Origin: Guillardia theta CCMP2712 | Taxonomy: Eukaryota; Cryptophyceae; Pyrenomonadales; Geminigeraceae | Assembly (NCBI RefSeq): GCF_000315625.1 | Contig: NW_005434635.1 | Coordinates: 375,342 to 439,341, forward strand | DNA length: 64,000 bases | Direction of reading: 5' to 3' | Shown here: positions 25,182-35,018 of the stretch, one piece after another | How positions within the stretch are numbered: position 1 is the stretch's first letter | Layout: every line of letters starts with the position of its first letter | Program-made: the position numbers and the translations under genes | The notes under the pieces: generated by a model | Databases searched by the model: none | What the model was told of the DNA's origin: nothing | What the model saw: the letters and a program-made list of their open reading frames with translations, nothing else

Positions 25182-26672
25182 ACAAGTCCAAGTGAGCTCA
25201 GCCTTGAAGAATCGACTTGCCCAGTCGTTCTGCGAGGAGAAGACGTGTTTATTCTTTGCTTTCACCAGTATCACGATACATCTCTCAGTAGATTTTCTTG
25301 AGATCAGCTGCTGACTGACCAGTGGGAAATCCGTTGCATCCTGTCTCATCAATGTGGTTGCAAATCTTCATCTGCCATCAGGAATTACGAAGCGGCACGT
25401 GAAGAGGGGGAGAGGATTATGCTTCTCCTTCTGCTCCTTCCCGTGTCTCTCCCTCCACCACCACCATCAACACATCCTCCTACCTCCTCCTATCGCTTCT
25501 TTCAGCTCTGTCTGTCTGACTGACTGACTCCTTCCTGCATCTGTCTGCTCGTTCCTCCTAGTTCACCTCCCACCCTCTCCGCGATTGTCACTCACTGTAT
25601 CTCCCCAGAACTCGTTGTCCCACATGTGGCCGAATGCTCCCCAGTGACAATGATAATGCCCGATGGCGTCTGTCGTGCAGAAGTTGTCGTAGGCCTTGTC
25701 CCAATAGTCGTCCAACCCCTCCAAGTTCGCATCAGCGACAAGACAAGGTCATGCACAGGTCATGCACCTTCGCGTCATCAGCGTCTTGATCCTCCCATGA
25801 GTATAATCTCGACAACTTGCGGATCAAGGCAAACATCTGCAGACAAAATCTTCTCGTCATGCAGCGCCACCTCCTTACTATTTTTGTTCACTCCTTCAAC
25901 CTGACAGTCAGGCTAGTGAATGAGTGTCTCCCTGCGCTCTGCCCTCTGCTACTCCTCTTTGCATGTGCTTGCTCTTGGTAACTTAGTAACCTGGTGGTGC
26001 CTTTGCTGGCCCCTCTTACCATCTTTCATGCTCTGCTCTGAGTTACTCTATGTTGCTCCGCTGGTTCCTCCATTTCTCTCATCTTCAACCACAAATTTCT
26101 CGAGTCTCCTCCCCCCCCCCCACCCCGCCATCGCTCTGCACAAAAATAGATTTGACAACCAATCAAATCCTTTTTTTTAAAAGGCAACTGAGTCCGACGC
26201 GGTACTACCGTACACGGCACTGCGGCATGGCCTGAGTCCGGGCGGGCCGCCCCGCGCCGGGCCCAAAGTGCCCTCCGACTGGCCCGGACTGAGGCGGTGG
26301 GCGCCGCTAGTACTTTCCGCCGGGCGCCCGGCCCGACGGGGTGGGGGGTGCCGCCGGCTCGGAACTTCTAGGATCACCTGGCAAGTTAATTGTACCGTAC
26401 GGTAATATTTGGGTCCCCCCCGGATGATCATGGCATTCGGAAGCCGTGACTCTAGCACCAGTTCAAAGTTTGGTCCGAGGCTTCGGGCGCAATTCGCCGG
26501 GAAACTTCGGACTCAAAGGCTGGAGTGAAACAGCTCAGTGGTAGTCTTCACTGTTTGACAGAATAAGATGAGAGTGCTAGAAATCTTTAAGCGAACTCAA
26601 GATTATTTCCAATCAACGGATTCAATTCAACGATCTCATCACGCAAGCTTCAGCTGAGCTACTCAAGGAAAA
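25182..26672. other. Intergenic region with GC-rich block
   Basis: About 1.5 kb between convergent genes. 25200-26170 holds unremarkable C/T-rich sequence with no gene recognised; 26190-26530 is a GC-rich block listed separately. Confidence 0.6.
26190..26530. repeat. GC-rich block C of a dispersed family
   Basis: Contains CGGTACTACCGTACACGG (26200) at the left and CAAGTTAATTGTACCGTACGG (26382-26402) to the right of a GC-rich core, the same paired motifs as the other blocks. Confidence 0.55.
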
Positions 26673-29600
26673 TTAGCGTCGCCACTGATTGCTGAGAGGA
26701 GCGTAAGGGTTGTTAGATCCCTGCCCTCCCCTCGACTGGTCTGGATGCCCTCCGTACTGCTGCCCTCCGTCCCTTCCTCCATAAGGTGGATAACCGCCTG
26801 GCGCTCTGTTGTCGTTGCCAAACATTTCCAGCAGACTTACTCCTCTCCCTCCAGGGCGGTCAGCACGCGGAGGACCCGGAGGACCTCCACCGAACTGGTC
26901 GAGCAGTCTCATCCCCTGCCCTGGTTCGCCGTATGGCGCTGCGGGCGGCATCGAGTAAGGGTTACCTTGGGGGGGAGGAGCGTAACCCCCGCCGCCGCGG
27001 TTGTATCCTCCGTGCTGCTGGTTTGGGTGGTAGCCTTGTCCTCCTTGATACATGGGCCCACCCTGCTGGCGGAAGTTATTTGGAGGGCCTCCATGCTGAT
27101 TGCCAGGTCCACACAAGCCCATAGCGAGCATCCTGCCAACGGGGGTCTGACCCACATAATTGCCACCGGGGTTCTGCCTGACGTGCTGACTGCTTGAGCG
27201 ATACTGATTGGCGCCACCGTCGTAACCATAGTACTTGCCTCCTCCTCCTCCTCCTCCTCCTCTTCCACGCGGCCCGTCAAGGATGCTTCGCCCCTCAACG
27301 ATGAGGTCCTGGTCCGTGAGCTCAGGATCTGGAAGAATGACTCCCTTCAAAAGCTTCGGAATATGCTCGACGAAAGGCGGAGTCTTGTACCGACAGCACA
27401 CACACTTGTTGCATACGATTCCATCCAATCGTTTGGACATGCCTTCGATCTTGTCATCCAGCTTCCACGCGTGCGGCCAACGAGCGATGGTTCCAAACAA
27501 GTTATCGTTGATGTAGTCGCCATTAGCAGTTTCCGTCCGGCTGCTCACTTCGAGCTTAAATTCACCATTGATGCTTGACATGATGTCAGCGAGCTGGGCA
27601 TGATTTTGCTCAGCGCCAACAAAGAGCAGGTCGCAGCCTCTGGAGTTCTGTGCCCTTTCATCCTCATTCAGAGTCTGCTCCAGCGGCTTCACAACTTTTA
27701 GCAGCCTCTCCTCGTCAATGAAGGGCAGGAGAGCAACGCCCAGCCATGCCATCTTCTTGCCGTTCATATCCACTCGAAACTGTTTCGGATAGAAGTCAAT
27801 GATGGGTGACTTGGGGTTGACCATGAGGTCTTGGTATTGCTCAGGCAACGCATGCTTGCTCAAGGGGGGCAGGCAAGCCATGAGCTGTTCGAAAGGCAAG
27901 AAAGGCTGAGTGTTCTCCGGAAAGACGATCTCCAAGTCAGCTAGGCCAACAAAGTCCGAGGCGAACGGCGCATAGTGGTAGGGATAATACCAGATCCATG
28001 ATGGACACCCGCGATAGTAGTATAGCAGAGTCCAGCAGATGCCCTCCATGAAGCTCTTGACGACTTTGCGAGGAAAGGAAGGGTCTTTGTTGATGTTGAT
28101 CCCGAACTTGCTCTGGTAGTATCTCTCTTTCCAGCCAGACTCATGCAACTTGACCTTATCTTCTTCGTCCACCATGTTTTTCTTCTCCATTGAGGCCTTC
28201 AAAGCAGCATTGAACTCCTCCATGCTCGTGTCGTCGCCATTCTCTTTGTTGTCGGTATCGGTGGCAGCATCTCCAGAAGCAGTCTTCATCTTCTTGTTTG
28301 TATGGCCGAGCATCTCATCCCGGAGAGCTTTGGCGGCTGACTTGTTTGCCTCCTGTGCTCTGGGACCACCAGGGTCCGACCTGAAGGTCTCACGGACGGC
28401 TTCAGTGTTTCTCCTGGAAACTGCATCTCTCTCACGCTGCTCTCTCTCCCGCCTGGCCTTGCTGGCTGCGATGCCCTCTTCTTTCTGCTTCCTACGTCGG
28501 AAGATTTCGTCTTCAAGTTTTCCAAGTTCTTGCAATATGATCCCACAACGTTCGAGATTACAATTTCCACGGCTTGACAAGTATCCGGTGATAGTACCCG
28601 AAGACACGGCTTCCTTGTAGATTCGAATCATTTCGCCGATAGCTCCTTCATGAATGTCCAGAGACGGAAGATGCGGAAGAAAATCGTTGCCAGCGAAAAA
28701 GCAGAACAGCACAAAGTCGTCAATAACTTGTTCGAGATCGTAGGGGAAGCAAAATGGAACGTCTCTGAAATCTTTGTCTAGATACTCGCGCACAATGTGC
28801 ATCTGAATAAATTTGAAAGGAGGGCAGCTTATAGCAGGCCCTCGTTCGTCTGCCTCGCCAAGTCGAATCATGGCTTGGTCTTCCTCATGCTTCTGCTTCA
28901 GCTGCTCACTCGTCATTCCTCGGTTGTGGGGATTCAAATCCAATTCACGCAAAATCGAGAAGTGGGGCTCGTGGGTAGCTAGCGCAAGCATGATGAGATC
29001 AGCATCTTTTCCATGGATAGCATGGCGAGTGTTGGGATCATAGCCTTTCTGCTGCCTCTGCAACCTGATGAACTCCATCACCTTGTGCTCTCCTTCGCCA
29101 GGGACGCTTGCATCGGAAAGAACTACTTTCACGTTCTTCCATCCCGGGTCGTTGGTGATACGATTGTGAATGTAGTATCTCAGGAATTTCGAGAGCCGAT
29201 GCATGAAGGCAGTACCGGGGGTGATGACGTTGTGATCCCAGGTCGGGGCCTTCTTTGGGGGAAGTTTCTTCCCGTTGACAGACCATTCACTCCTCAGCCT
29301 CTCTTCCTCAGCCTTCTTGTCTTCAATGTCCTTGGCAGATCTGTACCTACGTGATCGCTGCTGATTCATCTTGGCCCTTGGCGCAACTCCATCAATGGCC
29401 ATGTAGAGCATTTTTCGTGGCCTGATGATGTTGAAGACACGGTCGATGTACTTGTAGATGGCAAGGTACATCTCCTCTTCAGTGACTGGTGCAGGAAGAT
29501 CTTCAGGATGGCATGCAGGGTGAATAATCCCGTTCATATCCAGATACAAGTTGTCATACTCAACACCGTTCGGATTGGGCAAGCTGGTATCAGGATCCAC

Positions 29601-29699
29601 ACGTACACCTCCGATGTATTGCGGAAGCTTCTCCTGCGCATCAACGACAGACTTGGGGTAACGAGCACACAACCAGCGATAGAGTCCGGGGACACCCAT
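26673..29699 (-). CDS. XRN2: 5'-3' exoribonuclease XRN2/Rat1, intronless
   Basis: Nuclear 5'-3' exoribonuclease for rRNA/snoRNA processing and transcription termination. The family start MGVPGLYRWLCARYPKSV is at ATG 29697-29699; the frame extends 15 codons further upstream but that part is not family-like. About 1,008 residues without a single intron. Visible: YDNLYLDMNGIIHPACH with catalytic acidic residues, FNIIRPRKMLYMAIDGVAPRAKMNQQR, VVLSDASVPGEGEHKVMEFIR, HAIHGKDADLIMLALATHEP, FCFFAGNDFLPHLPSLDI, a charged linker (CD1/CD2 spacer), and GCPSWIWYYPYHYAPFASD. The tail is a Gly/Gln/Pro/Tyr-rich low-complexity region with RGG-type repeats. The long C-terminus and SWIWYYPYHYAPFASD favour XRN2 over the longer XRN1. 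Confidence 0.95.
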   Translation of the reverse strand: MGVPGLYRWLCARYPKSVVDAQEKLPQYIGGVRVDPDTSLPNPNGVEYDNLYLDMNGIIHPACHPEDLPAPVTEEEMYLAIYKYIDRVFNIIRPRKMLYMAIDGVAPRAKMNQQRSRRYRSAKDIEDKKAEEERLRSEWSVNGKKLPPKKAPTWDHNVITPGTAFMHRLSKFLRYYIHNRITNDPGWKNVKVVLSDASVPGEGEHKVMEFIRLQRQQKGYDPNTRHAIHGKDADLIMLALATHEPHFSILRELDLNPHNRGMTSEQLKQKHEEDQAMIRLGEADERGPAISCPPFKFIQMHIVREYLDKDFRDVPFCFPYDLEQVIDDFVLFCFFAGNDFLPHLPSLDIHEGAIGEMIRIYKEAVSSGTITGYLSSRGNCNLERCGIILQELGKLEDEIFRRRKQKEEGIAASKARREREQRERDAVSRRNTEAVRETFRSDPGGPRAQEANKSAAKALRDEMLGHTNKKMKTASGDAATDTDNKENGDDTSMEEFNAALKASMEKKNMVDEEDKVKLHESGWKERYYQSKFGININKDPSFPRKVVKSFMEGICWTLLYYYRGCPSWIWYYPYHYAPFASDFVGLADLEIVFPENTQPFLPFEQLMACLPPLSKHALPEQYQDLMVNPKSPIIDFYPKQFRVDMNGKKMAWLGVALLPFIDEERLLKVVKPLEQTLNEDERAQNSRGCDLLFVGAEQNHAQLADIMSSINGEFKLEVSSRTETANGDYINDNLFGTIARWPHAWKLDDKIEGMSKRLDGIVCNKCVCCRYKTPPFVEHIPKLLKGVILPDPELTDQDLIVEGRSILDGPRGRGGGGGGGGKYYGYDGGANQYRSSSQHVRQNPGGNYVGQTPVGRMLAMGLCGPGNQHGGPPNNFRQQGGPMYQGGQGYHPNQQHGGYNRGGGGYAPPPQGNPYSMPPAAPYGEPGQGMRLLDQFGGGPPGPPRADRPGGRGVSLLEMFGNDNRAPGGYPPYGGRDGGQQYGGHPDQSRGGQGSNNPYAPLSNQWRR

Positions 29700-29744
29700 G
29701 CTGGAAAGGAAGACCTCTTTGGACCGCGAGGCACTGACTTGCAA

Positions 29745-30964
29745 ACGCGGGTGAAATCTCTAGAACGATATACTCCTGGTGCACAAAAAGGTCAGCGAAG
29801 GGAGATGAAAGCACTTATCGGTAATTTATGGTGATAGGTCACAATCAACAATCTTCATCTTGAAATAGAAATATGAAATTGTGATGCGTGACGAATCTGA
29901 GTTTGCGACTAGGCTGCAAGTACAGTGTAAGTCTATCCGTTCCTGACCCTATCTGCTAGAGCAACATGCCAGCACCCGATAGTCTATGATTACGAGGAAT
30001 CGTTGTGCCCTGGCATGTTCGGCTTGCGCGTTACGCTTTGCTGCCACTGAGCAACATCTACTATCAGCTGGTCCGAACTTGATCAAACCGGCCAAAGACA
30101 ACACTCGATGCTACAACGCAAGTATGCACCCTGTAACATGCCTTCGAGGCTTTCATCCACAGGCAGTATCTGTTAGAGCGCCATGCGCGTCATTCCTATC
30201 TACACTCCTCTCCCTGCATGGCGCGATGGCCAGGGGGACCCGCGCCGCCGCCATGCCTGCAGTCTGCAGGGGGGGCGAGGTGAAGCTCGTGGATAATGGG
30301 GGTAGGTAGTGAATGAGAGGGGTACTTGATAGATCATGTACTGGGGAATTTCTGGGTGGGGTCATGTCTTCAGGTGCTCGGGGTGGGGTCTACCATCCGT
30401 TTCAACTCTGTACCCGTCCGAGTTTCTTGAAATTTGAAATCAATGAGCAGCATTTCTAGAATCGGACCAAACCTAAACCTTAAAAATATTTATATTTATC
30501 AGCCAGGTAATCCTTTAAAAACAATATAATTAGTACTATTGGAACAGATCTTACAATGCAAAAAAGAAACCATTTTAAAGGTCCGTCATGTCGGGTGAAC
30601 GTATGACGAGGACCAGGATAGTCAGGAGGAGAGGAGGAGAGGAGGAGAGGAGGAGAGGAGGAGGGTTAGCGAGGAGAGGATTGTTCAAAAGGATACATCA
30701 CAGGCCTAGGAAACTTATTCAAGCCCGCGCCATGAATCCCTCAATGCACTGGCTCGGACCCAATCTAGGAAATTCCTTGTTCGCAAATGAGGGGATTTTT
30801 ATTGAGACGATAGAAATGTAGCCTGATAAGATATCACAGCAACGTTATAGATTGGGCTTGATGTTCTTGATGCTGTCGAATATCCCAATTCTTTTTGGCA
30901 ATGACCAAATGATCTATTCGCATGTGACTGAGAGTAGTGGAGCGCAAACTTGGTCTAAGCTAAC
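29745..30964. other. Intergenic region, no gene recognised
   Basis: Lies between the divergent XRN2 and NBP35-like genes. It includes a GGGT-rich plus AT-rich block (30290-30570), listed separately, and a short (GGAGA)n tract at about 30626-30663. Short open frames show no family resemblance. Confidence 0.5.
30290..30575. repeat. GGGT-rich block with AT-rich core
   Basis: GGGTGGGGT-type sequence (30295-30400) followed by an AT-rich stretch (30420-30560, e.g. AAAAATATTTATATTTATC). Same composition pair as the larger blocks elsewhere. Confidence 0.5.
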
Positions 30965-32777
30965 ATGTCTAGAATTCAGATGAGTTCGGCAGCAGCGAGG
31001 AGATCAATCCTGCTAGCCGCATGCATCTTGTTCTTCAGCTTGGGACTTCTTGACTCGTCCCTCGTGCTGAAAGACTCTCTGTTGCCGAAAGGAGCTTTGA
31101 ACCTTGTTGGTATGTAAGCCCTTGCTTTTTTAGGAAAATCTTTGTGTAGATATGCTGACCCTGCAGCAGCACATCACAAACTTGGATTCATTCGACTCAG
31201 AGGAGGATCGTCACACGAGGCACACGAACAAGGGGCAGGAGGTTTGATATCTCATGCCTGTCGCTTGTTTTTTCTCGAGAACAACTGAACGTTCAGTGAC
31301 TGTCTGCCTTGCACGCAGAAAGCTACGAGGAGGAAGAGGAGGAGGAGGAAAGTAACGATGTCCCTGAAGATGCGCCGGAAGGTTGCCCAGGCACGACATC
31401 AGAAATGGCAGGCAAGTCGTCGACATGCGTGGGATGTCCCAACCAAGCAGCATGCGCCTCTGGCCAGTCGTCTGCCCCTGATCCAGCCATAGAAGAGATC
31501 AAAGCGAGAATGTCGCTCGTGAAACACAAAATCCTCGTGCTGAGCGGGAAGGGAGGAGTGGGAAAATCGACAGTCGCATCTCAAGTTGCGATGGCGTTGA
31601 GCGGAGGAGGCAACGTGACTGGTTTGCTTGACATCGATGTCTGTGGGCCTAGTGCGCCTAGAATGCTCGGCGTTGAGGACATGGACGTGCATCAGTCAGG
31701 GTCAGGGTGGCAGCCTGTTTGGGTGGATGAGAACTTGTGCGTGATGTCTATCGGCTTCATGCTCCCCTCACGAGATGACGCGGTCGTATGGAGGGGGGTA
31801 AGGAAGATTGGTCTGATCAAACAGGTGAAGTTGACACTCGCTCTTGCCTCCCCTTTTCTCATTGTCAAGTTCAGTTCCTCAAGGATGTGAACTGGGAGAA
31901 GCTTGACTACCTCGTCATCGATGCTCCTCCGGGCACATCAGATGAACACATCACAATCGCCCAGTGCCTCAACCAAACGTCAAACGTCGGAGCCGTCATC
32001 GTCACTACCCCACAGGTTGTTTCTTTGCCTGACCGAGTTCTCTTGCTCTCTTTTACGCTAAGAGAGCATGTGCTTCTGCTGTACCCGTTCCTCCTCTTCC
32101 TCACATCTTCTCATTGACCAGGAGGTCGCACTGTTGGACGTCAGGAAGGAGATCAACTTCTGCAGGAAAGCAGGAGTCAAAATCCTTGGGGTCATAGAGA
32201 ACATGGCCGGTTTTGTCTGCCCTCACTGCGGAAACTCCTCAGAGATCTTCGTTCCGAGCGAAGCTGACTCAGGTCGTGAACGAATTCATGTCACTGACTT
32301 CACCTGTGCCTCACTCCAGCTTGCTCTTTTCAGTCCAAGGACCCAGCGCGGTCCTCCGGGGAGCGGAGGCGATGGCCAAGAAGCATGGTATTCCCTTCCT
32401 GGTAATGCACGTGCACTTTTCCTGCCACCTGCAAACACGCTGCATGCTATTCATCCACCAGTTCACTCTGCCCAACACCTCCCATGCTCTCAACCCGATC
32501 CCCTTCAAACAACCTCTCCTCCTCCTCATCCTCCTCCTTTATTTCCCGCCATGCTCTTGTATCCCATTCACACTGTGAACAAAGGGAAGGATTCCTCTAG
32601 ACCCGAAGCTAGGTATCGCGTCAGAACGAGGGGTAAGCACAACCCACAGCTCCTTCTCCACCTCGCTGCTCCTCACTCACGAACTCCCAACAGGAAGCGC
32701 TCAAGAATTCTCTTGCGTTGCAGTCTCTACAGTCAGCTGTCCAGAATCTCCGAATCAACTGCAAAGGAAACACCTGA
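30965..32777 (+). CDS. NBP35/NUBP1-like Fe-S scaffold ATPase with N-terminal signal peptide-like leader
   Basis: P-loop ATPase of the cytosolic iron-sulfur assembly type. After the leader and an acidic run, [20 protein letters not shown] then QAACASG gives CX13CX2CX5C, the N-terminal 4Fe-4S motif of NBP35/NUBP1 (about 31386-31455). [21 protein letters not shown] is the deviant Walker [46 protein letters not shown] (bridging CX2C) and [21 protein letters not shown] follow, with all key cysteines kept. Exon joins are in phase and the stop is TGA 32775-32777. Exon 1 (ATG 30965) encodes [18 protein letters not shown], a signal-peptide-like segment, then a second short exon with [11 protein letters not shown]. 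Cytosolic NBP35 has no such leader, so a plastid-complex or secretory location is inferred. The inverted duplication begins only about 40 bp after the stop. Confidence 0.85.
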
Positions 32778-32815
32778 GCAGCGTAAGTTTGAAGTGTGGG
32801 GTCATGTGTAAGCAG

Positions 32816-34041
32816 CTGGGGCTGGTACATCAGTACATCCTTTCATTCATCGTCTGCCTCTGCTGCTGCCCTCTCCTCCTCTCTTCTTCTCTCCTCTCTC
32901 TCCCTCCTCCAAGGACGACGTGGTCGCTTGTCCCCATACCAGCCCGGAGCTCCGCAGCCCTTGTGTCCTGCGTTGCGGGAGCACGGGGAGGGGTCGACCA
33001 GGCAGGAGCAGCTCACTGAGGGACAGGCGCGGCGGTCAGCTGGCTGGTGCTGCTCGGCTGCCCGGCCGGGACGGACTTGAGGGAGACGAGGAGGCTCCAG
33101 GCTCCCTGCTCGCTCTGCATGAGAGACGCGCAGAGGCCGCCGAGGGGGTCGGCGGGCTCCATGCCGATGTCGTCGAGCATGTTCTCGAAGGTCTTGAGGG
33201 GACCAGCGTCACCTCGGAGCTTGGTACCGGGCCTGGCGAGGCGAATGATGGCGATGAGCTGGCGCTGCAGCTGGAGCATGTCGGGGGGCTGATGGGCATT
33301 GTAGTCGAGATCCCAGGCCATGGCGTTGATGAGGTACTGGCCGCTGGCTGGAGGGCGAAGGCTGAACTGGAAGCATTCGTTGTCTGCGGGGCCGGCGTGG
33401 AGGCAGAAGAGCTGGGAGGCAGGGCGGCGCATGACGGTGTCGAGGACGGCGAGGCAGAGCTGGCCCTTGGCGGAGGCAGCGTAAGCGCTTGTCCGGTTGC
33501 ACGTGAGGAACCCTGTGGAGAACGAGGAGCGGTCGACGATCATGTCGGAGAACTCGAGGAGGACGCCGAGCTTGACCTGGACGAGCGACGGAAGAGGGGA
33601 GGGGGAGCGAGGGTCCGAGTCGAGGTCAGGGAAGGCGGAGGACAAGGACGGGGAGGGGTCGTGGGTGGAGAGGGACGCGACGGGCTTCTGCCATTGGGAG
33701 GGAAGGTCGGCAATGAAGGCGTTGTCGATGTCGAGGGTGTCGGCGACGTCAGAGCTGGGGATCTCCTGGGGCCTGAGGAGCTTGAGGGCGCGGGCGGTGG
33801 TATGCTGCAAGTGCTCGAGCGCGTCTGAGGAGGTACGCTTGTGTCCAGGAGAGCCAGGGGTGGGAGGGGGAGGGGGAGGCGGAAGGAGGCAGGAGGGGTC
33901 GTCCTGCGGGAGGGAGGGGAGGGCAAAGTTAGAGGGAGGAGGAGGAGGAGGAGGAGAAGGATGTTTGGAGGTATGGGATGACATGAGGGGAAGGGTAGAG
34001 GAAAGAAGGGGATGGGAGCTTGGTGCGAGTGGGAGGAACAA
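32816..34041. repeat. Left arm of a large inverted duplication
   Basis: The sequence here is the reverse complement of 35019-36292, nearly base for base. The outer end is CAGCTGGGGCTGGTACATCA (32813) matching TGATGTACCAGCCCCAGCTG near 36290. The inner end is GCTTGGTGCGAGTGGGAGGA (34018-34037) matching the complement near 35020-35040. The arm contains a full protein-coding copy. Confidence 0.92.
33013..33984 (-). CDS. Unknown duplicated protein, left copy
   Basis: About 323 residues, single exon. From ATG 33984: MSSHTSKHP, a poly-proline stretch, TPGSPGHKRTSSDALEHLQ, a Ser/Pro-rich linker, then a conserved-looking globular part (VQVKLGVLLEFSDMIVDRSS, FLTCNRTSAYAASAKGQLCL, AGPADNECFQFSLRPPASGQ, MAWDLDYNAHQPPDML, TFENMLDDIGMEPADPLGGL) and a Gln/Ser/Pro tail to TGA at 33013-33015. 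No signal peptide, membrane segment or familiar motif. It differs from the right copy by few substitutions and lacks about 14 residues in the proline region. The frame is open upstream to 34278, but homology stops at the arm end, so ATG 33984, shared by both copies, was chosen. The family is unknown to me. Confidence 0.7.
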   Translation of the reverse strand: MSSHTSKHPSPPPPPPPSNFALPSLPQDDPSCLLPPPPPPPTPGSPGHKRTSSDALEHLQHTTARALKLLRPQEIPSSDVADTLDIDNAFIADLPSQWQKPVASLSTHDPSPSLSSAFPDLDSDPRSPSPLPSLVQVKLGVLLEFSDMIVDRSSFSTGFLTCNRTSAYAASAKGQLCLAVLDTVMRRPASQLFCLHAGPADNECFQFSLRPPASGQYLINAMAWDLDYNAHQPPDMLQLQRQLIAIIRLARPGTKLRGDAGPLKTFENMLDDIGMEPADPLGGLCASLMQSEQGAWSLLVSLKSVPAGQPSSTSQLTAAPVPQ

Positions 34042-35018
34042 GCCTCCTCTAAAGAAGGGAAGGGCGGGGGGGCTGGTTGTCTTTTCTTTGGGGGTAGGGG
34101 GTTCTTTTGTACCGGTACTTTTGTTTTGTTGGTTGAGCTGGGTACCATTGAGAGGGTAGTTTAATAGGTAAAATTGGGGTTGATGATATGACCCGTACAT
34201 GAGTGGAACTTTCCTATCGGGTGGTAGAACAACACGGGGTAGGGTGAACCAGGGGGGTTGCAGGGGTGGTATGCTCATCCTGCAAACTGGTTTGTGATCA
34301 CCCTACCCCCAATAATCGTCTGAAAATTTGGAAAAAGAAGGGGTACTTGAAATTGGTGTGCAGTACCCCGTGTTGGTTGATGATTTTACTCTAGACGGGT
34401 AGGGTTTGGAAAGAACGAGGGTAGGGGTTATTACCCACCCTGTACACTTCCATCAACTCATCTATCAAAGTAGGGGTGGACAATGATAAGTTCATCACCC
34501 TACCCACACATGGGGTACGAGACCGGGAACAACACGGAGTCTATGGCACACAGAGCGAAAGAATGTACGAAAACAAGCGAATGAGGGGAGAAAAGAGAAG
34601 GAGAGCAGAGCAAAAGACAGGAAAGATGTCAAAAAGAAGAAAAGAGACGAGAAACAAGAGTAGAAACAACAGCTAACAAAGAATTCAGCGATGAAGTATT
34701 TCAATGCCAAAATAGGCAGGGTAGAAGTGATGTGCAAAAAAGAGCGTGAAAATAAGAAGGAAGGAAGAAGCATAAGACAAAAGAAATCAATGTCAGACAA
34801 AGACGGCGAACAGCAAAAACAAAAAAGAAAAGAGAGATAACATAGGCCAAAAAAACCAAACATGCTAGCAAGAACACGGAAATACACAGACAGACACATC
34901 ATAATTATACATGAGGAAGAATATCTCAAATGAGAGCGCACCAAGTCTGACCAAACCATAAGACAAAGAATGTGCAATTCAAACAAAACCTCCACAATCA
35001 CCAAAACAACATGCTTAT
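34042..35018. other. Spacer of the inverted duplication
   Basis: About 0.98 kb unique to the centre. 34080-34510 is GGGTAG-rich (e.g. GGGTAGGGTGAACC, ACGGGTAGGGTTTGG). 34520-34860 is purine-rich (AAAGAGAAGGAGAG). No gene recognised. Confidence 0.7.

Noticed and set aside
32920-33828. Plus-strand 302-codon frame across the left arm
   Set aside because: Antisense shadow of the duplicated gene; the same shadow appears in the right arm, and the other strand has protein-like composition.
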